Shown here: positions 9,980 through 21,087 of the stretch, piece by piece
Layout: each line of letters opens with the position of its first letter
How positions within the stretch are numbered: the stretch's first letter is position 1
NCBI GenBank assembly: GCA_031771865.1
Contig: JASISA010000019.1
Coordinates: forward strand, 620,001 to 684,000
Direction of reading: 5' to 3'
DNA length: 64,000 nucleotides
Origin: Nothophaeocryptopus gaeumannii
Lineage: Eukaryota > Ascomycota > Dothideomycetes > Mycosphaerellales > Mycosphaerellaceae
Position numbers and translations under genes: made by a program
Notes under the pieces: model-generated
Seen by the model: only the letters and a program-made list of their open reading frames with translations
The model's database searches: none
What the model was told of the DNA's origin: nothing

Positions 9980-12900
9980 ACTGATGAATACATCAGGCCA
10001 ACTTAATAAGTCAAGCGAGCTCCAAAGCAGCATAGCACACCTCAACTCCAGCTCCTACTCTGTCAAACATTGCATAACCACCTCAAGCATCCGAATCAAC
10101 ACAATCCTCCGTACACAACTTCTCCGGATGCCCAGGATCCGCCCAACTCTTCAAATCCTTACAAAACTTCGTCGTCTGAAGTTAATCCCCGCATCATCCA
10201 ATCTCGGCACACTCATGCTCTACTCCATCCCTTCCTCCACCTGATGTGTCCGGCCTCCAACCTGCGAACTCTCACAGCTTCCCGTCGAGTCTATCACTTC
10301 CATGTGTTCGCTGAGGCGGGTCAGGCCGGGATCATGGCAGTGATTTCAAGCTGTGCCCAGCCTGGCTATGGCAATCTACACCGGGATCGAATACCGGTCC
10401 TGAAGACGCTCCACAAGCACAGATCTGTAGGAGACCCCAGGTCTGCCCCGAGTGCCTTGGTTTGGAGCATCATTCCGGTACGATGGCCACCCTGGTGGAA
10501 AGTGATTGTCACACAGATGACGCGAAGCTGAAAAGAGCTGCCTTGTAACTGTTTGTCCAAGTACGTTTGTAGCTTATTATGGCGGCTGCCAAGATAGCTG
10601 AAATCCTCGGAATGGAAAACTGTAGCATTCTTCCCGCAAAGCCTCTGTTTCGCCAAGCGTTGCACAGCGTGCCTGACTGTGTTGCTGTGCCCAGGTCGAT
10701 GTTGTCTACCCAAGTCAGGCAACAGGCGATCTGGATATTCCAACAGCATGAGCGTCAACAGAACAATTCCACCGAATGCAGCTGGTCGACCGTGTGTGGG
10801 CTCGTATGCGTGACCCCGAAGCCCGCCATGGAGACCACAGGCCTGTTTTTGCTCTGCCTCCTGTGCCCGGAATCCATTCGCGGCTCGTCTCCCAATCTTC
10901 AACTTGCCGTGCTGGAAATACGAAACCCAGTGCAATCAACACAATCTGAGAGTGCGTCTGCTGCTGACCAAAGGACGCCGAAGTCCTCGTTTGCCCGCCT
11001 TCACTTTCACATGCCGCCTCCCCACCTCCCTTCCCCTTATTTCCACCCCACACTACCTAAACCCCCTCAACTTATTCCCTCTCGTCCAATCAAGGAGACC
11101 ATGATCCCTATTAGTGAAGCGCACAATTCCAAAATCGCTTCCATGGCTGAGTCTAAAGCTGCAAACGCGCTGAGAAAGCTTAATCTTCGTCCCTACAGCA
11201 CTTGAGATATGACGAAGGATGTAGCTTGTTCCTGTAAGTCTTGAATCTCGAAATTCAAGCGTGGGCAGGTGAACCTTTTTGTTGTTTTGTTTGCTCGATG
11301 TTCGATTTATTTTGGTTGCGCGTTCGAACTCGGACGAGGAAGAAGATTGGAGAAGTTTCGCGCATGTGAAAGCGATGGAAACTTTTGCTTTCTAGGATGC
11401 CGGTATGATCATTCATTTGATGCTCCCTACATAGAGAAGCCATCTTGAAGTGCTGTCTGATACTCTTGTGCCTCGACCTCTAAATGCGGCTGCGAATGTC
11501 CAGCAGTTGCGCAGCAATTTGTCGCAAGGCCCGGCAGTATGGTAAAGGCCGTGCACGTCCCTAACACTAGTTTCCACGCCGTTTGTTCTCCAAGGTCTCC
11601 TCGACCTGTCTTGACTTACCCTCAACAACCATCCATCCGGTCTGACCCTCGAGGCACCACCGACGAGTGTCTTGCATGGCACAGTAGACAGGACCTGGGT
11701 GAGAATAGAGGCGCGCGCTACCAAGGTGCTCCGGGAAGTGCTGCATCAGCGACTGATCAGCCTCAGCCACAGAGCAAGAAGAGCCGGGTCTTTTGCCCTC
11801 TTGTCGGGATACCGGAATGTGAGCCGTTCTCGTCGGTGACTTCGAATGCATGGGCACCCTGAGGTACTGCCGGCGGCGTGCCACGAGGAAGACCGGCATC
11901 TCGTGCCTTGCGCCATGATTGCTTGAGAGAGTGGACACCAACTGTTGACCTTGCCTCGTCGCCTAACGGGACAATTGAGGCGGACAGGTTGCCCTCTCGC
12001 CGGCAGCTCAGCGTTCCTCGCCGGACAGCCTTAGGGTGTGAGACACCAGTAAATACCCCCTTGCCACCCCAACACCGTTACCGTACATGCGTGGGAGCCA
12101 TTCGGTGCTCCCGGACGCTGAATTTTGCCGCAGGCCATGGCTTCCCCGGCTTTTGGCTGGATGGCGGAAGCTAAAGTCCGGGAGTCAGTAGACTCATCGA
12201 AGCATGATATGTCTCATGGTCCAGTTCCACCTTGGGGGCTTCGTGATTTGAATTGCCGAAGACGGCTTTCGATCTCCGCTGCAACAAGTGACCCAAACCC
12301 ACAGATATCGCTCTCCAATACATTTGACAAGCCAAATCGCGTCTTGTATGGTTCTTGGCAAAATATTTCCATCGAGATTCTTTGGAAATAACGCTGTGGG
12401 ATGCACATTTGATTCCATGTACCTCGCCATATCACGACCTCAGACGTGAAAAAGTGCGCAGTACCGCAGGCTCTCATCAACGATGATCACCTCGCAGGCA
12501 TCGACATCGACGGCACAAAAAGTTCGTTGGGTTCGGAGCAGTTGGAGTTGAGCATCCTCCTCATCCTCTTCAGGCTACAAGAGTTGGTGAAAGGTTCAGC
12601 AGCGAGCCACCCGGTGAGTTTTATAGGACCAAAACGAGGCTCCCAAGGCATGCGCAAGACAACATGCCCTGCAGCTCCTGTGGGATGAGCGTCGGGGGGC
12701 CATATAAGCTCCAGGAAGACGTTGAAGTTCACCGTATCAGGCGCGAATCGCAAATTGTGATTCCGAGCTGGTCGAGTGGCTGGCAAACGATGATTTAGGC
12801 TGAAAGTAAAGCTTCCGAAGGTGGTGGCATCTGTAGAAGGAGACTTTGGTTGAGTGCCCGGCCAGTAAGACACGAAGCAGGAGAGCACCCCACTCTGCGT

Positions 12901-13779
12901 CTCTTGTTCCACCCCTTGCGCTTCATATACGGAACTGGCAACAGCTCGCAAATCCGAGCAGAAAAAGAAGGAGGTATTGCCTCACACTACGTTGAAGTCG
13001 TCCACAACGATGTCCTGGTGAAGCCCCAACTTCTCATAGGACTTCGAAACCATGGCCGTGAACTCTTCCTTCATGCAAAGATTACATTCTTGTGGTGATG
13101 TAATGTTTGCCCTTGGAGCCGCTGGGTCGTCATCTCGTATGGTCTGGTCATCCGTCGATCCTGCCATAGCTCACATCACCCCGATCGCATGCTTCCTTCG
13201 AGCAGCGGCGAATCCTCGCAAAGATGTCAAGTTGCTCGAGAACGCGGTGAGCAGACGAGGTGCGGTCGAAAGGAGCCCTTCGCATTCAAAAAGAGGCCGC
13301 ACAGGCACGCCGCGCGTTACGCAGCTGCGACTACGTTATGGTGGCTTGCGTGGAGAAACACTGGATTCGGGAGGCTCGCAGCAATGTGAGGCTAACTCCT
13401 GGTCAGACCCCTGCTGGGCCCCAGAATGCCATGGCGGTTGGCTGAGTTGTACTCAGGCTTTCCCGAGTTGGTGAGACGTGACTGTAGAGCGTCTGCTAAC
13501 AAAGTTTATCCAATGTGAACGAGAGGCTCAATTCTGGAATCAAAAATCATCCAAGGAAGGAGGTGAAGTAGCTCCCGCCGAGGGCTATCGGCTGAAATTC
13601 CAGACACTATCGTTGCAGAATGTTTCGCCACTCGGAACCGCAAGTCACAAGACAATAACATTCGCCCACCCATCCTCGATTCCTGGTCGATTGCCCCATG
13701 TGAGGCTAGAAGGCAAGAGAGCAGAGACGATAAATCCACCCAATGCAGTGCAGTGAAAAGCCTGAGCATCAACTCATCA
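9980..13779. other. 3.8-kb region without a supported gene
   Basis: Open frames of 60-210 codons occur on both strands (for example minus 10366-10935, plus 10579-11205, minus 12487-12951 and minus 12982-13167). None shows a known motif, and the two at 12.5-13.2 kb could not be joined by an in-frame GT-AG intron. Some may be lineage-specific genes. No repeats, tRNA or transposon ends seen. Confidence 0.45.
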
Positions 13780-15726
13780 TCACATCTTATCAAACACCGC
13801 CGTACCCGTGACTTTCGTCTTCGGATGCCCATGATACCTCGCACCCTCACGATCTGTATCATCGCCCTCCTCATCTTCTTCACTCTTCTCCTCCCATACC
13901 TCACTCCCTTGCCAGAGCGTGCTCTTTTCCGCCTCAGCACCATGCATCATATCGAAACTACTAGCGGTCGAGCTTGCGCTCGGGCTACTCGACCTCAGCT
14001 CCTTCACACCAGCAAGCGTGGCATGATCTCCCGCAAAAGGCGACGGGGTCTGGACAAAGCTATCTGGCGAAGGTACGCTTGTAGCGGCCTCGCGCACTTC
14101 ACCAACCCAGAGCTGTCCGCCATCAGAAGCTTTCGTGCGCGCGACTTCACGTTCTTCCAAAGCGAAACGCGAATTGCCGAAACCGAGCGTCCGACGGTGC
14201 CATTCGCCGAGGAACATACCATCTGGGTCAGCTTCATTACGGACTTTGCTCCATTCCTGCAGGCGTTCACCAAGTATGCTTCGAATATGCTCAGAACCCG
14301 TGAAGGAGAAGTTCTTGGCATAATGCGGCTTCGCCCGCATGTCCCGCATGAGCCATTCAAAAGCTTCGTAGTATCGTTCTCGGCAAGGCGGGTCCTGGAG
14401 ATATGCGCGATAGAGGGTAGCGTTCAGATAAAGTGTCGGACCGTCTTCGACAGAGTTGTCGATGAATGGACGCACTCGTTCCGCATCTCTCGATGTATCG
14501 CTGACGCGCACTTCAATCGGACAGTGAACGTAGAGTCCTTTGGCAGAGAATGGTATTCCGTTGCCACTTTCTCCATTGATCCACGCTGAGAGGCGGTTGA
14601 TGGCCTCTGGTCCTTTGCTGAGAGGCAGCGCCCATTCGTTGACGAATTGACTGTAGAGACAGTTCATCAGTAGACCTTTTTGTAGCGGTTCCACGGCCGA
14701 GGTGCTGATCCCAGTCCGGAATCCGTACTGCATGCCGAATACAAACCATTCTACCCAAGGCAATATCGAAGGAAAGTAATTCGATATCCAGAGCAAGTTG
14801 TGATAGGTGTGGAAGCCGACCGACCCTCCATACCATCCCTCATCCGCAGCTCTCGGAGGTTTCTGTGTTTTCTCCGCAGACCAAACAATCGCTCTCTTCA
14901 TGTACGGCATCCACCACACCCTTGTATACTCTTTCTGCGTCCACAGTGTCGTATGCCATTCTCGCAGAATCTCATCCAGCGGCCTCAACGTCTGCGTCCA
15001 CTCAATATTACAGGAATCTATCATCTCAAACTCGACCTCCACGATAATTCCCAGCGCCCCCAGACTGACGAGCGCTGCCCGGAATAGGTCTGAGTTCTGA
15101 TCCTTCGAACATCGCACAGCTTGTCCATTCGCCAACACGATCCTCAAACTTCGCACAGAATCGCTCAATAATCCATGCCACAGACTGCTTCCGTGTGTTG
15201 CTGTCGCGATTGCGCCTACAACGCTTTGTTCATCGATACTTCCCAGGTTTCGCATGGTCAATCCGTTCTTATTCGCTTCTTCGTTGAGCTTCTTCAGACG
15301 TATCCCACCTTCCACGAGCAACGTCTTTTTAGTCTGGTCGATTTTCAACACTCTATTGTAATCGTCCAAGTTCACCATCCAACTGCTCGTGCAGGTCAGA
15401 TCGGATGGCGAATGGCCGCACCCAACTACTACGATTCGCCGACGGCATTTTCGAGCGAGATTGACGACTTTCTGGACCTCGGCGAGGGTTTGCGGTTTGA
15501 TGTAGAGCTCAGGTCGCGACTGGAACGTACGGGCCCATGTATGGTGAATGTGTTTCTCTGTCGCCCGGAATGGCACATCGGGATCGGTGCGCTCGATCTC
15601 CAGCTGTGTCTTCTCCATCTTGACAGCTCCCAACTTTCTTTCCTCGAATTCGAAAGGTAGGGTAGTGGCTCTTTGGGGGCTGGCTCCCCGGTTCGCGTTC
15701 GTTAATAGGCGGGTCTGGTGCTTCAC
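13780..15726 (-). CDS. ALO1: D-arabinono-1,4-lactone oxidase
   Basis: FAD-linked oxidase making D-erythroascorbate from D-arabinono-1,4-lactone, normally at the mitochondrial membrane. The FAD-binding half contains VVVGCGHSPSDLTCTSSW, with the GHS whose His carries covalent flavin in this family. VEGGIRL and AIATATHGSSLWHGLL follow. The C-terminal ALO domain includes WWMPYMKR and RAKPHYAKNFSF. The frame gives 648 residues from 15726; an internal Met at 15618 starts MEKTQLEIERTD, where most homologues begin. The extra 36 residues are basic and could be a mitochondrial presequence, so I keep the longer form but rate the start as open. After the enzyme domain comes an unusual tail of about 110 residues, Ser/Pro-rich then acidic. 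Single exon, complete. Confidence 0.9.
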   Translation of the reverse strand: MKHQTRLLTNANRGASPQRATTLPFEFEERKLGAVKMEKTQLEIERTDPDVPFRATEKHIHHTWARTFQSRPELYIKPQTLAEVQKVVNLARKCRRRIVVVGCGHSPSDLTCTSSWMVNLDDYNRVLKIDQTKKTLLVEGGIRLKKLNEEANKNGLTMRNLGSIDEQSVVGAIATATHGSSLWHGLLSDSVRSLRIVLANGQAVRCSKDQNSDLFRAALVSLGALGIIVEVEFEMIDSCNIEWTQTLRPLDEILREWHTTLWTQKEYTRVWWMPYMKRAIVWSAEKTQKPPRAADEGWYGGSVGFHTYHNLLWISNYFPSILPWVEWFVFGMQYGFRTGISTSAVEPLQKGLLMNCLYSQFVNEWALPLSKGPEAINRLSAWINGESGNGIPFSAKGLYVHCPIEVRVSDTSRDAERVRPFIDNSVEDGPTLYLNATLYRAYLQDPPCRERYYEAFEWLMRDMRAKPHYAKNFSFTGSEHIRSILGERLQEWSKVRNEADPDGMFLGEWHRRTLGFGNSRFALEEREVARTKASDGGQLWVGEVREAATSVPSPDSFVQTPSPFAGDHATLAGVKELRSSSPSASSTASSFDMMHGAEAEKSTLWQGSEVWEEKSEEDEEGDDTDREGARYHGHPKTKVTGTAVFDKM

Positions 15727-16452
15727 CCACAGCTGTTCAAACCGGCGTCTGGCCTCATGATCGCTGCTTGTCTGCTATGACAAGTCTTAAGGGAGGAAGT
15801 GTCTTGGTAGAAGTGGCGGGGATGGGTTTATGGCGTGAGTCGCATTGCGAACAAATGATCCGCTGTCGGCATCCCGGTCTCTGACGAATCACAACCGAGG
15901 CTTGAGGAGGAAGTCAGTGAGCGCCGTCATAGAGACGCGAAGTACATCAAGTACATCATCCCTAGAGAGCACCATCGACTTCATGTCCCAGGAAGGAAAG
16001 ACATTGCCTTGACAGCTACTCAGATGCTTCGATGCGATGGTATGGATGTTCGCCCAGGCTGTGAGACCGTGATGGCTTGCAGCTCAGCCGCCGTGCTGTT
16101 CCATGACAACTCTTCCGTATTTCGCAGCTTCAACATGAGAACTGATTACATATCACGGAGTCCTCGAGGAGATGTGCAGAATCAGAGCGTTATGCACTGA
16201 AAATGGCGTGCAGCAGGGCTGGAGCTTTTCAGCGCAACACTGTTGTGCAACTGCTACAAGCGAGTATGTAAGCAAAGGATTCGTAGTACTGGTAGGGTAG
16301 GTCCGGTAACAATTCTCTCCCTGAAACAGTAGAATAAGGGAAGTGCTCAAGCCTGTCTCTACATCGAAACATTCATATAAAGACTGGGTCCTGCAGACTC
16401 CAAAGAGCGCGCACAAACCTACAATCTATCACCCTACTACCTCATTCCCACA
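15727..16452. other. Intergenic with the AKR promoter at its right end
   Basis: No coding feature supported. A good TATA element lies at 16376-16382. Confidence 0.5.
16376..16382 (+). promoter_or_regulatory. TATA box of the aldo-keto reductase gene
   Basis: TATAAAG lies 71 bases before the ATG at 16453, a usual distance for a fungal TATA promoter. It lies inside the upstream part of the long open frame (from 16343), so that upstream part is unlikely to be coding. Confidence 0.55.
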
Positions 16453-17413
16453 ATGCCACCCAGTCATCTTCGGCGACGTTCGCCAACTTCCACCGGATGA
16501 GCTCTCCAAAACAATGAAAGAGAATAACATCACTCGGATTGACACAGCAGCCCGCTACCAAAATGGCGAATCAGAAAAGATTATTGGCTCCTCAGGCCTC
16601 TCCAAAGACTTCACAATCGACACCAAAATTCTCCTAGACGCCAGCACAGACGGAACCCTCTCTGCCCCAGCAATTGAGAAGTCCCTCCTCCACAGCCTCG
16701 AAGTCCTCAACCTCTCCCAAGTAAACGTTCTCTACTGCCATGCCCCCGATTCCAAGACTCCAATCGAGGAGACAGCAAAGGCGTTTGATAAACACTACCG
16801 TGCTGGCCGCTTCAAATATCTCGGAGTCTCCAATTTCACTCCTGAGATGCTTCAATCCTGGCTTGCCATCTCCAAAGAACAAGGCTACGTTGCTCCCAGT
16901 GTTTTCTCAGGCCAATATAACCTCCTCTGTCGCGGCTACGAGAAAATCCTCTTCCCCCTCCTACGCCAACATAACTTCTCCTTCACAGCCTACTCGCCTC
17001 TAGCAGGTGGCTTTCTGTTGGGCAATTACACCAAGGAGGGATTGCAGCAAGGGAGTCGCTTTGGTACGGCTGCGAGTCCGTTCATGAAATGGTATGATCA
17101 CGATTCGATGCACGAAGCCGTGGCCACACTACGCAGCATAACCGAGAAGACGGGAATCGGAATGGATGAACTCTCCCTCCGATGGTTGAGATATCACTCT
17201 GCATTGCATGAGCAGGATGTAATAATCCTGGGAGCTAGTAAAGTCAGTCATATTGACGGCAGCGTGAAGAAGATGGACAATGGACCACTAGATGAAGCAG
17301 TTGCGAAAGAATTGGACGGGCTTTGGGAGGGCGTTGAGGAAGAAGGTACGGTGATTGTATCGAAGCTGCCGGAGATTCCCAGTCAGAAGTCGAGGACTGA
17401 TATGAAGGTGTAG
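16453..17413 (+). CDS. Aldo-keto reductase, aflatoxin-aldehyde-reductase (AKR7)-like, frameshifted at start
   Basis: NADPH-dependent reductase of aldehydes or ketones. Catalytic residues are in place: Asp and Tyr in RIDTAARYQNGESE, Lys in TIDTKI and His in VLYCHAPDSK; NADPH-loop sequence VIILGASKVSHI is near the C-terminus. The body is open through 17413. The natural start, ATG at 16453, is one base out of frame: CCACCCAGTC follows it, and with CCACCAGTC it would read MPPVIFGD, the common start of this family. As read, it hits a stop after 15 codons. The only in-frame upstream ATG (16343) lies ahead of the TATA box. Either the base run at 16459-16461 is a sequencing error, or the gene has lost its start. 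The next in-frame Met is at about 16514. Confidence 0.75.
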
Positions 17414-17845
17414 TGGAGAGCTTACTGACGAAGACACTGGAGAGTGCCTTTGGGAGTACGACTATCTTAAGGACTTTCGCGTCGACGGGCGAAGAGGGCA
17501 GCTGGAATACCTCGTTTCCTAGCAAAGCGACTTGGGAAGATACTCAGGAACCATAGTATATTATCGAACAAAATATGCTAGACGCGATGCCTGCGTTCCT
17601 CTCGATCTCGGCGATGTCTGGCTGTACTTGAGGCAAATGACGCACTGATATAACAAGCAAAGCTTATATAGATTCTAGCTTACAACGTAGGTAGCCCCGG
17701 CACGGCGTCGTGAATGCACAAGACACGCTTGTAAAAGTTGACAAAGGTAAAAAGGGCTACGTGTCAGTATTTTGTTATAAGATGTGCTCTACTCGCACTC
17801 CTCTAGAATATTCCTTATTCAACACATCCTTCTACATTTCGAGTT
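17414..17845. other. Intergenic, AT-leaning, nothing recognised
   Basis: Many TA-rich words between about 17540 and 17845 but no inverted repeat or frame that I could support. Confidence 0.4.
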
Positions 17846-18159
17846 ACGATCAAGATAGCTAGTATACTAGCTTTCATACTATTCCTCTGCTCGCTTGCTA
17901 CTATTGCGACTGCCGTCGACCAATGTACCACATACGGCCCACCCTATGCGAATGCTTGCCCACGTGGCAAGTCCGTACACAGGAAAGTAGGTATCGTAAT
18001 TTAGCGGAACGCTAACAAGCCGCTCAATTTACAGTATGCTAATATCTCCGTTTACGGTAGTGTGTAAATACAGCCAACGGCCCTCCTAACAACGACTGCG
18101 ATTACATAGGTCCTCTCGCTGGGGCGGATTACTACTGTGTATGCCTGCTCGTCCCCTAA
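17846..18159 (+). pseudogene. LysM-like small secreted protein relic
   Basis: A hydrophobic signal-peptide-like run (ASILAFILFLCSLATIATA, about 17858-17914) is followed by DQCTTYGPPYANACPRGK. A clean intron (17987-18034, GTAGGT...GCTAAC...TTTACAG) leads to YANISVYG. A second candidate intron (18057-18109, CCTAAC...CATAG) joins to GPLAGADYYCVCLLVP and a stop at 18157-18159. Without the second intron, the same frame reads VNTANGPPNNDCDY before GPLAGADYYCV, which resembles the fungal LysM core (WNPAV..DC..L.AGYYVCV). The expected start codon reads ACG (17846), and a TAG sits at 18058-18060. I infer a decayed or alternatively started LysM effector-type gene. The signal peptide is the clearest part; the LysM call is tentative. 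Confidence 0.4.
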
Positions 18160-19078
18160 ACTTTTAATAAGCAGAGCTAATTTGTATACATAGTGCGCGC
18201 ATTAGTAGTCTGCTATGACCTATCGGCAACACCGATAGCGATGCTACTCGGAGTGGCCGGCAGTAAGACGATGGTCAGTGGCAAGACGGTGGCCAATAGC
18301 AAGACAGTAACTAGTGGCAAGACAGTAGCAAGGTGGCAGTGGCGATGTCCAACAATTCATCGACCTCTACCCCAGCTACCATCTCCTATACATATCGGCG
18401 CAGGTGCCGGAATGATGGCAGAGATAGATGGTTAGCTTGGGTGGTGTCCACGTGTTTGCTGGTCGATCTTGGTGTTAGCGATTTTGTGGTACGAGTGCTC
18501 TAGCAGTAGAGTAGTTGTCATATCGCGTTGGCCAGAACAACCCAAGTCTCTCTGACTGATCTAAATTTGCGAACGTCTGTCCAGGTAGGTCCGTGTTTCT
18601 CAGTTCCTGGTGGCCTCTGACGTCTCAATGCTAGGGCTGAAATGCGAGAGACATGTATCTTTATTTGGGCCTGCGAATGAGTCCTTCGCCGTGGAGTGGT
18701 CCAGATACTCGTTATGTATGTTGATAAGCTGAAATGTTTTGTGCAGTCAGCTAATCTTTCGATACAATCATAGCGTCAAAGCATATCGTGCTGTCCTCCA
18801 GGGGCTGTATGTTCATGACGATCAAGTTTCTTCGTTTCGTAGCAGCTGTCTAGGCGGAGCTACCAGAGCACATGATTTCCCTCAGCCGTCTCGAGCCACG
18901 CCATGAAAGGTCATGGAAAAAAACCGCAGATGTGGGCTCGCTTTTGCTTTTCGCTACCCGCTTCGCTCCGCTGTGCCTGACATGTCCTGCTCCTCGCCCA
19001 TCGTGAAATCCATCCTTACGCCGTTGTGCATATCAATTGCCGCCGATCTGATGCAGTCAAATTTCCGAAACGGATCGC
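18160..19078. other. Intergenic with an 18-bp tandem repeat
   Basis: Holds the minisatellite at 18258-18329 and an 80-codon frame around it (18193-18435) that may be a leftover 3' part of the secreted-protein gene. Nothing further recognised up to RPS25. Confidence 0.4.
18258..18329 (+). repeat. Four 18-bp tandem units encoding a hexapeptide
   Basis: Four consecutive 18-bp units, based on AGTGGCAAGACAGTAGC, with substitutions between copies. In the open frame each unit encodes a version of (G/S/N)(S/G)KTV(A/T), so the period respects codons. It lies about 100 bases after the LysM-like relic. Confidence 0.75.
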
Positions 19079-19575
19079 TTAAGCGTCACCGCCACCAACC
19101 GCGCGTGCTGGAAGAAGTCGTTAGTATCCCAATGTCCTTCTCCAGCTTGTGCATCACGGGATTGGTCTATGGTGAAGGCGCATTGTGACTACTTACTGTA
19201 GATCTTGCACGCACTGTGGCCGACAACTTGCTTGATGACACCCTTCTCCTCGAGATCGTTAAGGGCCTGGCGGGCGAGGGAGCCAGTGATCTTTAGGCGA
19301 TCGACGAGGACGGCAACGGTGATGAGGCGGTACGATTGAACATCCTTCTGGAGCTTCTCGTTGGTGTTCTTATCGAGAACGACGGCGTGCTGGGCCTTGT
19401 CCTTGACTGTTCGATGGATATGTCAGTATTGCGATGGGTGAGAAAGCGGTGACCGATGAGTTTGCGCGGATGCATGTCTCGTCGCGACGGTGATATCTGT
19501 GTATGGAAATGTCGTACCCTTGCCCTTGGACCACTTCTTCTTTTGCTTCTTGCCACCTGTTGCTGCTGGCGCCAT
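19079..19575 (-). CDS. RPS25: 40S ribosomal protein S25 (eS25)
   Basis: Three exons: 19575-19518, 19406-19197 and 19107-19079, giving 98 residues. Introns run 19517-19407 (GTACGA...ACAG) and 19196-19108 (GTAAGT...ACTAAC...TTCCAG). The protein begins MAPAATGGKKQKKKWSKGK, continues KDKAQHAVVLDK and SYRLITVAVLVDRLKI, and ends IYTRAVGGGDA, all diagnostic of eS25. Without the last splice the frame would stop after IYSK, so the third exon is needed. It sits on the head of the 40S subunit and supports IRES-dependent initiation. Complete and conserved. Confidence 0.95.
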
Positions 19576-19823
19576 CTTGATCGTTGTGCGGTAGGTGTAC
19601 AATCGGGAAGAAGGTCAAAGTGAAGCTGGCAAGATCAAGTCCAATCCCAAGTGTGCGAGCCTCGTGACATGGCTTGGCGCGGGGAAAGATCCCTTCACAC
19701 CTCAGGCACCAACGCTCACTTTCACATGTTCGACAGGAGTACGTGTTCACAGACGCATCAAGAAGTCGATGTTCTTTAGCTTCTTCCACCCGACATGCGC
19801 ATACTGCCTACCCGATAGCAGAG
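19576..19823. promoter_or_regulatory. Bidirectional promoter, RPS25 / ARL3
   Basis: Only 248 bases separate the two start codons, so both transcripts must start within this interval or overlap. No TATA box is obvious. Confidence 0.5.
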
Positions 19824-20480
19824 ATGTTTCATCTCTGCAAGTCCCTTTACCTCCATGCGACCAGTAAGGAGGAATACTCCATCCTGCTTCTGGGCCTCGA
19901 CAACGCGGGCAAGACAACGCTGCTCGAACAAATCAAGGCGCTGTACAACGCCAACCACGAAGCGAAGCTCAAGACTGTTCCGACAGTGGGCCAAAATGTC
20001 AGCCTGATCGATCTTCCGGAGCTCTACCTACGAATATGGGACGTGGGTGGACAACATTCCTTGAGAGGATTGTGGCAGTCGTATTACAGCAGCTGTCATG
20101 CCATTGTCTTCGTGATCGATAGCACAGACGTGGGAGATGCGGACATTGCACGGCTGTCTGAGAGCGGAGCATCGGATGAAGAAGGACGTCTTGGAGAATG
20201 CAAGCTGGTGCTAGAAGATGTGCTGCAGAATGATACCACTGAAGGGGTACCTGTGCTGGTGCTCGCCAACAAGCAGGATCGCGAGGACTGTGCTGAGGTC
20301 GTGCGCATCAAGGAGGGTCTCGTCAAGAAGGTCTTTGAGGGCGAGAAGGGACAGAATGTCAGAGATAGTCGCGTTCTCCCGTTGAGTGCGCTGACCGGGA
20401 CGGGTGTCAAGGAGGCTGTCGAATGGCTCTGTTCGCGCGTGAAGTGGAATAAGGAGGCCAGGCCGCCAGTCATGCGATAA
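19824..20480 (+). CDS. ARL3: ARF-related GTPase, Arl3p/ARFRP1 type
   Basis: Golgi small GTPase of 218 residues. Start chosen at 19824 because MFHLCKSLY matches the Arl3p/ARFRP1 N-terminus; in yeast this Met-Phe end is acetylated by NatC and binds Sys1 instead of being myristoylated. The frame extends to 19674 but that part is not family-like. G boxes: GLDNAGKT (P-loop), PTVGQNV (switch I), WDVGGQ (switch II), NKQD and SALTG. It ends RPPVMR, again as in Arl3. An insertion of about 18 residues (GDADIARLSESGASDEEG) lies between switch II and NKQD. No intron. It is divergent from RPS25. Known role: recruiting Arl1 and golgins at the trans-Golgi. Confidence 0.92.
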   Translation: MFHLCKSLYLHATSKEEYSILLLGLDNAGKTTLLEQIKALYNANHEAKLKTVPTVGQNVSLIDLPELYLRIWDVGGQHSLRGLWQSYYSSCHAIVFVIDSTDVGDADIARLSESGASDEEGRLGECKLVLEDVLQNDTTEGVPVLVLANKQDREDCAEVVRIKEGLVKKVFEGEKGQNVRDSRVLPLSALTGTGVKEAVEWLCSRVKWNKEARPPVMR

Positions 20481-21087
20481 TGACTTGACCGAAGTTCGAG
20501 CTTGGGTTCTGTTACTACCTTCTCGAAGACTGGAAAAGTGCATGATGCGAGGAAGCTACGCCTCCGCCGCCGGCACTGCCGACCACAGGCTATCAGCACT
20601 TGCCCGTTAGCACTTACCCCTAACGATGTGAAAGCACTCCTCAGCCACGCCGACTCGGTATGCTGCCGGCCATCACATCCAATGTTAGGTCGATCTTGCA
20701 CTTTCTGGAGCTTACGATCTGGAGTGACGTCCGTCCGGGTCCAGAATGTTTACGCTCCAACACCTTCACCGCTCGACCAACCTCAACAAGCTCAAGACGG
20801 CATACAATATTCATGTATCCTGCGCTCATCTGCAATTTCTCATTTAGACCAGCGCACACGACATCGGCTGCGCTTGCAGCGACGCTTGAGCTGCTCGTCA
20901 CCTACAGCCCTGGGACCGAGATCTGAGGCAACTACTCGCACGCATCCTACATATCAGCATCTTTTCTCCCGGATCAAGTGGCTGCCGAGTCGTATCAAAG
21001 TTTTCTCTTCATCGGAACCAGTCTCGCACTGCTCGCAATTGCTCTGCTTAACATCATCCACGTCCTGGTCTTTGCGTCAGAGCTCAA
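20481..21087. other. Intergenic, promoter side of the histidine kinase
   Basis: Overlapping frames of 85-200 codons on both strands without recognisable content. Nothing else seen. Confidence 0.5.

Noticed and set aside
10366..11205. Long overlapping frames on both strands (189 and 208 codons)
   Set aside because: No motif, no signal peptide, composition unlike proteins; probably chance in GC-balanced DNA.
12487..13167. Two minus-strand frames (MAGSTDDQTIRDDDPAAPRA... and a 154-codon frame) as one two-exon gene
   Set aside because: The donor and acceptor candidates (GTGTGA; TTGCCAG or GCGAG) do not join the two frames in phase, and no family is recognised.
14004..15660. Plus-strand frames of up to 278 codons
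   Set aside because: They are antisense to the arabinono-lactone oxidase, whose domains are unambiguous on the minus strand.
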